Notes under the pieces: model-generated
Database searches by the model: none
The model's input: the letters and a program-made list of their open reading frames with translations, nothing else
What the model was told of the DNA's origin: nothing
Part shown: positions 1 to 7,943 of the stretch, piece after piece
How positions within the stretch are numbered: the first letter of the stretch is position 1
Layout of the letters: every line of letters starts with the position of its first letter
Position numbers and translations under genes: made by a program
Source of the DNA: Streptomyces bicolor
GTDB taxonomy: Bacteria; Actinomycetota; Actinomycetes; Streptomycetales; Streptomycetaceae
Assembly: GCF_000719285.1 (NCBI RefSeq)
Contig: NZ_JOFS01000055.1
Span: 1 to 32,896, forward strand
DNA: 32,896 nucleotides
Reading direction: 5' to 3'

Positions 1-21
1 GATCACTCTATCGCTTGGTTC

Positions 22-280
22 ATGTCACCCCGATGGAATCCGAACCCTGATGTACGCACAGGCCGCCACGTCGTCTACAACCTGCACGTCCACTTGGCTC
101 GTCAACTCCCTCAAGGGCGTCTCCGCCCGACTCCTGCGCAAGGATTACGACGCCCACGTCCGCCGCTACCTGTGGGGCGGACACTTCTGGTCCGGCTCCT
201 ACTTCGCCGGGAGCTGCGGCGGGGCGACCCTGACCGTCGTACAGCAGTACATCGAGCGGCAGCAGCGCCCCGTGAGCTGA
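22..280 (+). pseudogene. IS200/IS605-family transposase TnpA, internally deleted
   Basis: Remnant of a Y1 (HUH) transposase. The first 28 or so codons from ATG 22 read as a typical IS200-type N-terminus (RTGRHVVYNLHVHL). The text then jumps, near position 104, into another frame that reads as the C-terminal part: LVNSLKGVSARLLRK, then GHFWSGSYFAGSCGGA, then QQYIERQQ, ending at 280. The last motif carries the family's catalytic tyrosine. About 60 residues are missing between the two parts, including the NHVHLLV-type HUH metal site, and the halves are out of frame, so the protein cannot be active. No tnpB is visible. The element abuts the dehydratase gene that starts at 417. Confidence 0.85.
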
Positions 281-341
281 GGTTGATACCGCGGACCCGT
301 GCCCACAGCGCGGGGCAGAGCAGTTCTGAGACGGCCTTCAC

Positions 342-361
342 CTCCGGCGTAAACGCCGGAG
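342..361. repeat. Perfect hairpin, probable right end of the IS200/IS605 remnant
   Basis: CTCCGGCG (342-349), loop TAAA, then CGCCGGAG (354-361): an 8-bp perfect stem about 60 bp after the transposase remnant. IS200/IS605 elements end in subterminal hairpins that TnpA recognises, so this is most simply the right-end structure. It lies 55 bp before the GTG start of the next gene and could also shape that transcript's 5' leader. Confidence 0.6.
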
Positions 362-416
362 CACTGGCCAAGATCAAAGGTAGACCACCGTCACCGGCTG
401 CTGGAAGAGGTCCAGG

Positions 417-2129
417 GTGAGGCTGCGCAGCGCACAGTGGTACGAGGGACAGGACCGGAACGCCTACATCCACCGGGCGTGGATGCGCCGAGGACTGCCG
501 TCGGACGCCTTCACCAGCCGGCCTCAGATCGCCATCGCCAACACCGCCTCGGACCTGACCCCGTGCAACGCCCATCTCGACGAGGTCGCCGCCTCGGTGC
601 GCGACGGCGTGCACGAGGCGGGCGGTATCCCGCTGGACCTGCCCGTGGTGTCGCTCGGCGAGACACAGGTACGGCCCACCGCCATGCTGTGGCGCAACAT
701 GGCCGCGATGGCCACCGAGGAGATGCTGCGGGCCAACCCCGTCGACGGCGTCGTCCTGTTGGGCGGCTGCGACAAGACGATCCCCTCGCTGCTGATGGCC
801 GCCGCGTCGGTGGACCTGCCCGCCGTGGTCGTGCCCGGCGGTCCGATGCTCACCGGGACCTTCCGGGGCAGGCCACTGGGCTGCGGCACCGATGTGTGGC
901 GGCTGTCGGAGGAGGTCCGCGCGGGCACGCTCTCGCAGGAGCGGTTCACCCGCTCCGAGTCGGCGATGATCCGCAGCCGCGGCCACTGCAACACCATGGG
1001 GACCGCCTCCACGATGGCCCTGGTCGCCGAGGCGCTGGGCACGGTCGTCCCCGGTGTGGCGGGCACCCCCGCGCCCGACAGCCGACTGCTGGAGGCGGCG
1101 CACGGCACCGGCCGCCTGGCGGTGGACATGGTCGCCGCCGATCGCCGGCCGGGCTCCTTCCTCACCAAGGCGTCCTTCCACAACGCGATCGTCGCGCTGG
1201 CCGCCATCGGCGGTTCCACCAACGCCGTCGTCCACCTCCTGGCCATCGCGGGCCGCCTGGGCATCGACCTCACCCTCGACGACTTCGACCGCATCGGCTC
1301 CCGCGTTCCGGTCCTGGTGGATCTCCAGCCGGCCGGCCGCTTCCTCATGGAGGACCTCCACCGCGCCGGAGGCCTCCTCGCCGTCCTGGGCGAGGTCCGC
1401 GACCTGCTCGACCCCGACGCCCTGACCGTGACCGGCAAGCCGCTGGTAGAGGCCCTCGACGGCGCCGAGATCTGGGACGGGGACGTCATCCGCACCCGCG
1501 CCGAACCCCTGGTCGCCGAGGGCGGCATCGCCGTCCTGCGCGGCAACCTCGCACCTGACGGCGCGCTCATCAAACCGGCCGCGGCCTCACCGGATCTGCT
1601 GCGTCACCGCGGCCGGGCCGTCGTCTTCGACTCCATCGAGGACTTCCATGCCCGGATCGATGACCCCGCACTCGACGTCGACGCCGACTGTGTCCTCGTC
1701 CTGCGCGGCTGCGGCCCCAAGGGCTACCCGGGCATGCCCGAGGTCTCCAACATGCCCCTGCCGAAGAAGCTGCTCGAACAGGGCGTTCGCGACATGGTCC
1801 GCGTCTGCGACGGCCGGATGAGCGGTACGGCGTACGGCACCGTCGTCCTGCACGTGGCACCGGAGGCCGCGGCCGGCGGCCCCTTGGCGCTCGTGCGGAC
1901 AGGGGATTTCATCACCCTGGACGTCGAGGCCCGCCGCATCGATGTCGACACCCCCGCCGAGGAACTTGCCCGCAGACAGCCCAACGAGGCCACGCTCACC
2001 GGCTTCGCCAACCCCCGGCGCGGCTGGGAACGCCTCTACGTCGACCACGTCCGCCAGGCCGACACCGGCGCCGACCTCGACTTCCTGGTGGGCTCCAGCG
2101 GTTCGGAAGTGAGCCGCGAATCGCACTGA
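417..2129 (+). CDS. IlvD/Edd-family sugar-acid dehydratase (arabinonate/xylonate dehydratase type)
   Basis: Predicted Fe-S dehydratase that removes water from a sugar acid (such as arabinonate, fuconate or xylonate) to give the 2-keto-3-deoxy acid; cytoplasmic. The 570 residues are collinear with the sugar-acid branch of the family rather than with branched-chain IlvD: LRSAQWY at the start, and YGTVVLH and ADTGADLDFL near the end. The three cluster cysteines are present at Cys50 (TPCN), Cys118 (GGCDKT) and Cys191 (GHCNTMG). Lys120 matches the metal-binding lysine and Ser469 in RMSGTAYG matches the catalytic serine. The GTG start at 417 has AGAGG 6 nt upstream and begins at the conserved LRS motif. 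No transporter or sugar dehydrogenase lies beside it, so the substrate is open. It ends 10 bp from the convergent methyltransferase, with a 6-bp inverted repeat (ACCGAC/GTCGGT, 2129-2150) across the junction. Confidence 0.9.
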   Translation: MRLRSAQWYEGQDRNAYIHRAWMRRGLPSDAFTSRPQIAIANTASDLTPCNAHLDEVAASVRDGVHEAGGIPLDLPVVSLGETQVRPTAMLWRNMAAMATEEMLRANPVDGVVLLGGCDKTIPSLLMAAASVDLPAVVVPGGPMLTGTFRGRPLGCGTDVWRLSEEVRAGTLSQERFTRSESAMIRSRGHCNTMGTASTMALVAEALGTVVPGVAGTPAPDSRLLEAAHGTGRLAVDMVAADRRPGSFLTKASFHNAIVALAAIGGSTNAVVHLLAIAGRLGIDLTLDDFDRIGSRVPVLVDLQPAGRFLMEDLHRAGGLLAVLGEVRDLLDPDALTVTGKPLVEALDGAEIWDGDVIRTRAEPLVAEGGIAVLRGNLAPDGALIKPAAASPDLLRHRGRAVVFDSIEDFHARIDDPALDVDADCVLVLRGCGPKGYPGMPEVSNMPLPKKLLEQGVRDMVRVCDGRMSGTAYGTVVLHVAPEAAAGGPLALVRTGDFITLDVEARRIDVDTPAEELARRQPNEATLTGFANPRRGWERLYVDHVRQADTGADLDFLVGSSGSEVSRESH

Positions 2130-2139
2130 CCGACTCCTG

Positions 2140-2979
2140 TCACCGTCGGTGCGACACCCCCAGCTCGATCAGATACCGCTTGGTCACCCGGCCGCCGTAC
2201 CGCCCGTCGAGCAGCCCCGCCACGCACTCGAACAACCCGTTCCTGGCGGCCTCCGGAAGAGCCCGGTGGCCGGAGTACGTCCGCAACAGGTCGAGATACT
2301 CCGAGGTGGTATACGTGAGGTCGTGCTCGTAGCGGCGGAACACCGTCGGGCCGAACCGGCCGCTGCGCGTCACCTCCGCCACATGGTCCGACGCGTCGAC
2401 GTCGGCGGCCGCCGGGGGCCGCAGCCCGGGCGGCGTGTCCGGGTCGAACCGTTCGTAACACCGCTGGACCTCGACGAAGAACTCCTCGGTGCCGCCCCAC
2501 ACATGCTGGGTGCGCACCACGGCGAGCGCCCCACCCGCACGCAGCGCGTCGGCTGCCTTGACGATCCGCACGGCCGGGTCGATCCAGTGGAACGCCGTCG
2601 CCGAGACGAGTGCGTCGAACGGCTCCTCGGGCAGTGGCCAGCTCTCGAACTCCGCCGTCACCACCTCCACCGCCGGGGCCCCGGCCAGGTTGCGCCGGGC
2701 GACCGCGGCCATGCGGGGTCCCGCCTCGACGGCCGTGATCCGACAGCCCCGCCCCGCCAGCGGCACCGTCGCCTGACCGGTCCCGCAGCCCACCTCGAGG
2801 ACCCGGCTGCCGGGACCGACACCCGCGAGCTCCTCGAGGTCGTCGTACAGCTCCGGCGGATATCCGGGCCGGGCCCGGTCGTACAACTCCGCGTCCTCGT
2901 CGAAGATCCGGCTCAGGCGCGCCCGCCGGGACTCCTCGGGCCTGTCGTCGCGTGCTGCCTGCGTACTGTTCTCGGGCAT
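2140..2979 (-). CDS. Class I SAM-dependent methyltransferase
   Basis: Predicted cytoplasmic methyltransferase of the Methyltransf_11/25 type. Motif I (VLEVGCGTGQA) lies at about residues 60-70, preceded by the usual YDRARPGYP entry helix. VTAEFESWPL and DALVSATAFHWID follow as motifs II-III, the last being typical of small-molecule and trans-aconitate-type methyltransferases. The C-terminal third (EVYRRYEHDLTYTTSEYLDLLRTYSGH type) matches the substrate-cap region of the family. The chosen start (ATG at 2979) gives 279 residues; an in-frame ATG at 3015 would add 12. Neither has a strong ribosome site. The acceptor is unknown: the neighbouring genes give no pathway hint. Confidence 0.85.
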   Translation of the reverse strand: MPENSTQAARDDRPEESRRARLSRIFDEDAELYDRARPGYPPELYDDLEELAGVGPGSRVLEVGCGTGQATVPLAGRGCRITAVEAGPRMAAVARRNLAGAPAVEVVTAEFESWPLPEEPFDALVSATAFHWIDPAVRIVKAADALRAGGALAVVRTQHVWGGTEEFFVEVQRCYERFDPDTPPGLRPPAAADVDASDHVAEVTRSGRFGPTVFRRYEHDLTYTTSEYLDLLRTYSGHRALPEAARNGLFECVAGLLDGRYGGRVTKRYLIELGVSHRR

Positions 2980-3545
2980 GCGGAGCAGGCTAGCGACGCC
3001 GGGCAGGCTCGGCATCGCCGTCCGCCGAACCAGGCCGACTCGGCTGTGGGGTGGGGGCGCGCTGCTGTTGGCGGCGTCGACGATGTGGCGTTCGTTGTTC
3101 CGGGCCGGGGGCCCGGGTGCCGCGCGTGGATGTGGCGGTGCTGGGCGGCCGCCGCCCTATTGTGCGCCGCGGCCTGGGTACGGGCCGGAGCCCGCACCGG
3201 CCATGGGAGCGAAGCACGCCCCAGCGGCACCGTCGGTTCACAGGCCGGCTCCGTGGGGCCGCCGGCCCCGCCGGCGCGGCTTCCGGTCCGGCCCTTGAAA
3301 CGGACGCGAAGCCTCCTGATCGTCCTGGTCTGCTTGTTCGCTCCGGCCACCTACCCTCGACCTGGCCGCGCGCCCCGACGGCGACGGACGCTGTGTGCCC
3401 TGTCCCTGGCCGCGATCGCCATGCCTGCGTACACGTGCTCAGCCGCTGGGGACGAGCCGCCGACCGCACGCACGGCTGGGAGACGACGGTACGGCGCGAC
3501 CCCGCACTGCGACCCTGAACCACGAGTCTCCTCCGCGCGCCCCGG
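2980..3545. other. Intergenic stretch without a convincing gene
   Basis: About 565 bp between the methyltransferase start and the end of the membrane protein gene. Several open frames exist on both strands, as expected in GC-rich DNA, but none combines a ribosome site with a recognisable fold. One plus-strand stretch ending at 3518 (HVLSRWGRAADRTHGWET region) looks more protein-like than the rest and may be a gene remnant. I could not assign it. Confidence 0.4.
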
Positions 3546-4235
3546 CTACTGAGGTCCGGCAGCGGCAAAGGCCGCATGGAGCACCAGCAGGAAGACGACA
3601 GTGCCCGGTGCGGCGGTCAGGGCGGCGCGCATCATCGCCGCGGCGGCGTCCGCGCCGGTCGAACGGTGGGTCGAGGGCGCCATCACGGCCGGCAGCACCG
3701 GGAGCGCGGCGAGGATGCCGCCCGTGAAGGAGCCGAGCGCGTCCGAGGAGTGCACAGCGAGCAGGACCGTCGTGGCCGACACCGCCATCCGCAGCGGTAT
3801 CTCCCAACTCCGGGCGTGGCCGGGCACCGGGTCCGTGTCGGCCGGTGCGGGCCAGGTCCGCAGACCCACGCACGTGACGGCCAGGACCAGGGCCCCCGTG
3901 AGCCAGACGTTCGCGCACGCCGCCGCGACCAGACCGGCTCCGGCCGCGCTGGCCAGGGCAGCCGTCAGTGCCCGCGCCGGACGCAGGGCCGGCGCGAGCC
4001 GCCCATAGGCGAGGCAGAAGGAAACGACGGCCAGTTGAGCCGCGACGTTGCCCTGCGCGGCACGCGCGGCCGCCCCGCTCCCGCCGTCCAGCCACATGAG
4101 CGCCAGAAACGGTCCAGACGTCGTCGGAGCGCCCAGCAGGAGTCCGCCCAGACGCGGGCCCGAACGCCTGGCGACGACGGAGACGATAAGGATGAGGGAG
4201 GGGGCCAGGGCGGTCCGCAGAAGCAGGAGTTCCAT
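3546..4235 (-). CDS. Small integral membrane protein, possible transporter
   Basis: 229 residues from ATG 4235, or 237 from ATG 4259. Almost the whole protein is hydrophobic, with about seven predicted membrane helices: residues 5-25, 33-48, 70-85, 95-130, 155-175, 180-200 and the C-terminal VVFLLVLHAAFAAA. The helix following TGGILAALPVLPAV is Gly/Pro-rich, as in carrier proteins. No family was recognised. It is transcribed away from the Lrp/AsnC regulator at 4348 across a short shared promoter region. That divergent layout is typical of a regulator and the exporter or metabolic gene it controls, so an amino-acid or related effector is a reasonable guess (inference). Confidence 0.65.
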   Translation of the reverse strand: MELLLLRTALAPSLILIVSVVARRSGPRLGGLLLGAPTTSGPFLALMWLDGGSGAAARAAQGNVAAQLAVVSFCLAYGRLAPALRPARALTAALASAAGAGLVAAACANVWLTGALVLAVTCVGLRTWPAPADTDPVPGHARSWEIPLRMAVSATTVLLAVHSSDALGSFTGGILAALPVLPAVMAPSTHRSTGADAAAAMMRAALTAAPGTVVFLLVLHAAFAAAGPQ

Positions 4236-4307
4236 ACCTGCGACCCTGACACCGACCATGCCGATTTTGGCTCGGACTTCTCGGCACTGAGGCCTAATTC
4301 GTCGCGG

Positions 4308-4342
4308 AAATCTCGGTCATCCCCGCATCCGGCCGAGTATTT
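4308..4342. promoter_or_regulatory. Imperfect inverted repeat, candidate Lrp/AsnC operator
   Basis: AAATCTCGG (4308-4316) and CCGAGTATTT (4333-4342) form nearly complementary arms, 9 of 10 positions with one inserted base, across a 16-bp spacer. They lie directly upstream of ATG 4348 and inside the divergent promoter region. Lrp-type regulators usually bind such sites and repress themselves. Transcription may start at or close to the ATG. Confidence 0.35.
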
Positions 4343-4347
4343 GTAGC

Positions 4348-4806
4348 ATGGCCGCCATGGACCGCATCGATCGGCAGATCCTCACGCTCCTCCTCGCCGA
4401 CGGCCGGGCGACCTACCAGGAGTTGGGTCGCCAGGTCCGGCTGTCGGCCAACACCGTCGCCGACCGCGTACGCCGGCTCCAGGCGTCGGGAATCGTCCGC
4501 GGATACCGGGCCGAGCTGAACCTCGAGGCGTTCGGGCGCGGCCTTGAGCTGCTCAGCGACGTCCGCCTGCGCGAGGGCGTGGACCGCAGGGCGTTCGAGG
4601 CGCAGCTGCACCAAGTGCCGCAGGTCGTCGGAGCGATGCGGCTGACCGGGGACTACGACTACCAGCTGCGCATGGCCTGCACCGACGCCCGGGAGTTCGA
4701 AACGGTGATCGACCGGCTCAAGGCCGATCACGGAGTACGGGAACTACGCAGCCGACTGCTGCTGCACGAGGTGCCGCTGGGCCCGGACCGCGTTCTGGAC
4801 CCCTGA
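4348..4806 (+). CDS. Lrp/AsnC-family transcriptional regulator
   Basis: 152 residues with the family's two-part plan. An N-terminal winged helix-turn-helix (residues 4-60: DRIDRQILTLLLADGRATYQELGRQV, then LSANTVADRVRRLQASGIVRGY) is followed by a C-terminal RAM/AsnC ligand domain (AMRLTGDYDYQLRMACTDAREFETVIDRL and LRSRLLL). The G-D-YDY-L motif is the usual effector-binding turn. Such proteins form dimers or octamers and respond to amino acids or related small molecules. A second in-frame ATG at 4357 (MDRIDRQ) fits the family's normal first residues and is an alternative start. The stop is one base from the convergent hydrolase stop. The likely target is the divergent membrane protein at 3546-4235 together with its own promoter. 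Confidence 0.93.
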   Translation: MAAMDRIDRQILTLLLADGRATYQELGRQVRLSANTVADRVRRLQASGIVRGYRAELNLEAFGRGLELLSDVRLREGVDRRAFEAQLHQVPQVVGAMRLTGDYDYQLRMACTDAREFETVIDRLKADHGVRELRSRLLLHEVPLGPDRVLDP

Positions 4807-4807
4807 C

Positions 4808-5683
4808 TCACCCCTGCGCGCCGGCCTTCTCCAGAAGCGAAGTGAGGACCGGCTCGGCATGCGTCCACAGAAGGGCTCCGCCGATCCCCGAGACGATACG
4901 GCGATCAGCACCGGGCATACGCGTGGCGAGCAGCGCACCGTTGTCGGGGGAGTGGCTGACGTCACGTTCGCCGTACCAGATGTCGACCGGGACCGCGATC
5001 CTGTCGAGGGCGAACGGCCACCGCCCCATGGCCAGAACCGTGTCGCGGGCGTAGCCGGCACCGCCTTGCCCGAACCCCTCGGCCAGGGCCCGCCGGTAAA
5101 GGGAGCCGAACTCGGGATCCTGATACACGGCTAGGTCACAGCCGGGGCTCCCGGCCATGACCATGTCCCACATCGCATCCGCGGTGTAGCCCGCGAAGAA
5201 CGCCTCGGCGCCGCCAGGATCGCAAGCGGTCCGCTCGACCAGGCGACGCAGATCCGCCGGCAGAAGAGAAGCGAACTCCGGCGCCGCCATCTCGTCCGCG
5301 CCGGAGACGACAGCCAGTGCCGAGGCGAGGCCCGCGTCCGCGCAGGCGAGTGCGAACGGCGCGCCTTGCGAGTTCCCGACCACGGCCGGGCGCCCCAGCC
5401 CTCGCATCGCACACAGTTCACGCATGTCCCCGGCGAAGTCGGAGAACGTGCGGCCGGGTGCGGGCGTCGAGACTCCCAGTCCCGGGCGATCCACGGAGAC
5501 GAGACGAACGCCGAGCGCCTCGACGACCCCCGCGCCGAAGCCGAGCCACCGGCTCGTGGCCGCACCCGGACACAACACAACGGGCACCCCGTCCGACGGC
5601 CCCCACTCGGCCCAACCCAGCAACCGTCCATCAGACATACGACTCTGACCCAGCCGGGCAGGCTTGTCGGCGTACACAGTCAT
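4808..5683 (-). CDS. Alpha/beta-hydrolase
   Basis: 291-residue serine hydrolase of the alpha/beta fold. The nucleophile elbow is GNSQGA (Ser105), the acid is probably Asp241 (WYGERD) and the base His275 (LLWTHAEPVL). The strand-helix core VPVVLCPGAATSRW to VSVDRPGLGVS gives the oxyanion region and the DRPGxG turn. The start at ATG 5683 (MTVYADKPARLGQSR) was chosen because the upstream codons lack family-like sequence; in-frame ATGs at 5695 and 5698 are alternatives and no strong ribosome site separates them. Substrate unknown: esterase, lactonase and peptidase-like members share this pattern. No signal peptide is seen. Confidence 0.85.
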   Translation of the reverse strand: MTVYADKPARLGQSRMSDGRLLGWAEWGPSDGVPVVLCPGAATSRWLGFGAGVVEALGVRLVSVDRPGLGVSTPAPGRTFSDFAGDMRELCAMRGLGRPAVVGNSQGAPFALACADAGLASALAVVSGADEMAAPEFASLLPADLRRLVERTACDPGGAEAFFAGYTADAMWDMVMAGSPGCDLAVYQDPEFGSLYRRALAEGFGQGGAGYARDTVLAMGRWPFALDRIAVPVDIWYGERDVSHSPDNGALLATRMPGADRRIVSGIGGALLWTHAEPVLTSLLEKAGAQG

Positions 5684-5760
5684 GATCGACATCATGGTCA
5701 CCGACAAGGCTGCCTCGCACCCGGATTTCTCGGGCCGGAAAGCCACCCGCGCAATGGGAC

Positions 5761-5810
5761 GGTTGGCCCCACCGCCGGTTGGCCCCTTCGCCCGCGGAAT
5801 CCGGCCAACG
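5761..5810. repeat. GGTTGGCCCC direct repeats plus inverted copy
   Basis: GGTTGGCCCC occurs at 5761-5770 and again at 5777-5786 (16-bp period), with an inverted partial copy GGCCAACG at 5803-5810. The group lies between the divergent hydrolase and HEAT-repeat genes. The spacing suggests a protein-binding site, but this is inference only. Confidence 0.3.
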
Positions 5811-5878
5811 GACGGCTCATCTGCCTGGCAGCAGCACAACCTCCGCCCGGCTCGCTGGTCTGACTCGTCGGGGTGTTC

Positions 5879-7381
5879 ATGGGATCGGACCAACAGATCG
5901 CCTTCTTCCGGCGGGAGTTGAAGGACGGCGACACCTGGCGGCGCGCGGCCGCCGCGAAGGGGCTGGGCAGGGTCGGACGTGACGAGCACGCGTGGCTGCT
6001 CGCCGGATCGGCGGACGACCGCGCGCCCGAAGTACGGGAGGCCGTGGCGCTGGGGCTCGGCCGGCTCGGAGTCGCCGAGGCGGGCCGTACGGTGCTGCCC
6101 GCCCTGATGCGGGACGACGACCCGTGGGTACGGCGCCGGGCGTCGCGCGCCGCGATCCGCCTCGGGCTCGACGGCCCGCCATTCGCGGACGCCTTCTCAC
6201 GCCTGCTCCGCGATCCCGACCACCACCTGCGGATCAACGCCCTGGACGGCCTGGAAGCCCTCGGCGCGCCGGGCGACGTGACCGGGCTCGTGGCGCTCCT
6301 GGGCGACCCCGAAAGGGCCGTATGGGGACGCGCCCGAAGCCTGGTGTACCGCTTCCGGGACGACCCGGCCGTCAGTGCCGAGGTGGTCCGTACGGCCGAG
6401 CAGGGCGACGGGGAGACTCGGGTGCGGGCTCTCGAACTGCTGCCCCGGCACTGGACCGACCGCCTCCTCGACTCCCTGCTCACGGGGCTCCACGACCAAT
6501 CCGCCGAGGTCCGGATCGCGGTTGCGGGTCGGCTGGCCGACGTGGCGGACGCACGGACGTCGGCCGCCTTGGCGACCGCCCTGGAGACCGAGCGGGACGC
6601 GCACGTCGCGGCCTCCTTCCTGCGCCGGCTGGCCGAACGGGGCGAGGAACAGGTGACCGACCCCGCGACGCGCTGGCTCGACGACGCGGTCGCGGGCCCG
6701 TCGGCGGCTTACGCGCTGGGAGTTGTGGGGACGCGGGCCGCCGCCGGGGTGCTGCGTACGGCTGTGACCGACTCCGCGCTGCCCGGTCGTACGCGTGCCG
6801 CCGCCGCGAAGGCCATCGGGCAGGCGGGGCGATGGGACGCCGTCTGGCTGCTGCTCCCACTCCTGGACGACCCCGACGGCGACGTGCGCGCGGGCGCGGT
6901 CGACGGCCTGGACAAGCTGGTTGACGACGGACTTCGCCCATGGGAACGCCGTCCCGTGGCCCGGGCGCTGGTGTCCCACCTCGCCGCCGACCCGAACACG
7001 ACCTGGCAGACGCACAACGCGCTCATCGGCCTCGCGGAGGCACTGCCGGCCCTACGCCGGATCGTGGACCGGACCCCGTCGCCCGACGTCCGCGCCGCCG
7101 CACTCTCGCTCCTCGACACGGACAACGCCACCGACGAGCACACCGACCAGGACCTGCCCCGCTTCGTCCACGCCCTCGACGACCCGGACGAGACGGTCCG
7201 CCACCACGCCACACAGGGCCTGGCCCACTGGCTGGCCGCCACCGCAAGGCGGCCGCACGACGAGCAACGACTTCGCACCCGGCTCACCGCCATCGCCTCG
7301 GAGGCCCCGGGGGAGGGCACCCGCGCGGCGGCCGTGGAGGCACTCCGAGCGTTGGAAGCCTGCCGCCCCTCGCCGCCGTGA
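5879..7381 (+). CDS. HEAT-repeat protein
   Basis: 500 residues built almost wholly of HEAT-type alpha-helical repeats. Characteristic units are APEVREAVALGLGRLG, DPWVRRRASRAAIRLG, DHHLRINALDGLEALG, SAEVRIAVAGRLADVAD, RTRAAAAKAIGQAGRW, DGDVRAGAVDGLDKL and DETVRHHATQGLAHWL. About ten to twelve units cover the chain, each with the conserved D-x-x-VR-x-x-A core. Such solenoids serve as protein- or lipid-binding scaffolds; bacterial ones may act as lyases in phycobilin metabolism or as adaptors, and nothing here points to an enzymatic site. No signal peptide or membrane span. ATG 5879 was preferred over GTG 5873 because GGGGTG lies just upstream of it. It stands alone, divergent from the hydrolase. 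Confidence 0.85.
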   Translation: MGSDQQIAFFRRELKDGDTWRRAAAAKGLGRVGRDEHAWLLAGSADDRAPEVREAVALGLGRLGVAEAGRTVLPALMRDDDPWVRRRASRAAIRLGLDGPPFADAFSRLLRDPDHHLRINALDGLEALGAPGDVTGLVALLGDPERAVWGRARSLVYRFRDDPAVSAEVVRTAEQGDGETRVRALELLPRHWTDRLLDSLLTGLHDQSAEVRIAVAGRLADVADARTSAALATALETERDAHVAASFLRRLAERGEEQVTDPATRWLDDAVAGPSAAYALGVVGTRAAAGVLRTAVTDSALPGRTRAAAAKAIGQAGRWDAVWLLLPLLDDPDGDVRAGAVDGLDKLVDDGLRPWERRPVARALVSHLAADPNTTWQTHNALIGLAEALPALRRIVDRTPSPDVRAAALSLLDTDNATDEHTDQDLPRFVHALDDPDETVRHHATQGLAHWLAATARRPHDEQRLRTRLTAIASEAPGEGTRAAAVEALRALEACRPSPP

Positions 7382-7816
7382 GGATGGCCAGGGGCCCGGA
7401 TATGCCTGGGACCGCGCTCGCTGAACCAGAGGCGGCATCGGGAGGGGGCCGCCGAAGTGCGGCATCGTCGGGCTGCGGTCCGAGCGGGGGAGGCCGACAG
7501 TGGGCAGTGGATCGCATGTCCGGACCGGCCGAGACGCCGGTACGGCGTGACGGCCCGAGGGGAACGTGCTCATGCGCGCTGAATCTTCGCCGGCCGCGCG
7601 GACGGGAGCCTGCATCGCGGTGGCGGACGCCGCGCCCGCGATCACGGTGATGGTGCCGGAGCGAGCGCCCGAGGCCGCGTACGACGTGTTCCTCCGCCGC
7701 GGAGGCGTGATGGTCCTTGCGGCGCCCGTCGTCGTCATGGCCGCATGCCATCGGCTCGTGGCCCTGGGCAGGGTCCCGCCGCTCGGCTCGCGTGCGCCAC
7801 ATGGCGGCCGCCTGCC
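7382..7816. other. Gene-poor spacer with one weak small reading frame
   Basis: No clear gene. An open frame from GTG 7566 or ATG 7572 to 7820 (about 82 codons) has GAGGGG directly upstream of the GTG and contains a hydrophobic stretch (VMVLAAPVVVMAAC), so it could encode a small membrane peptide. I recognise no family, and its end merges with the FUSC remnant. Confidence 0.3.
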
Positions 7817-7924
7817 GTGAAGGGCGCGGCCGAGCGGACGGCGATCCTGCACCGGTCCGTGCGGGTGACCCTCGCCGCGTCCACGGGCTTCTATGCCTTC
7901 GTGTACGGGCTCGACGAGCCGGTG
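7817..7924 (+). pseudogene. FUSC-type membrane protein, N-terminal stub only
   Basis: From GTG 7817 the frame reads AERTAILHRSVRVTLAASTGFY and then GLDEPV. This matches the cytoplasmic entry and first transmembrane helix of FUSC/aromatic-acid-exporter-type proteins, which usually start R-x-S-x-RVTLAA-x-GFY and run for 350-700 residues. After about 36 codons the similarity stops abruptly and, within 20 bp, a SpoIIE-phosphatase sequence begins in another frame. This is a deletion junction, not a gene fusion, since the frames differ. Confidence 0.55.
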
Positions 7925-7943
7925 CGCGGGCGTCGCGCCGGCC

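Noticed and set aside
111..1361. 416-codon minus-strand frame opposite the dehydratase
   Set aside because: Antisense shadow of a gene with all three Fe-S cysteines in place. No domain or ribosome site.
2129..2150. Bidirectional terminator between the convergent dehydratase and methyltransferase genes
   Set aside because: The stem is only 6 bp with a 10-nt loop, too weak to call; mentioned with the dehydratase gene.
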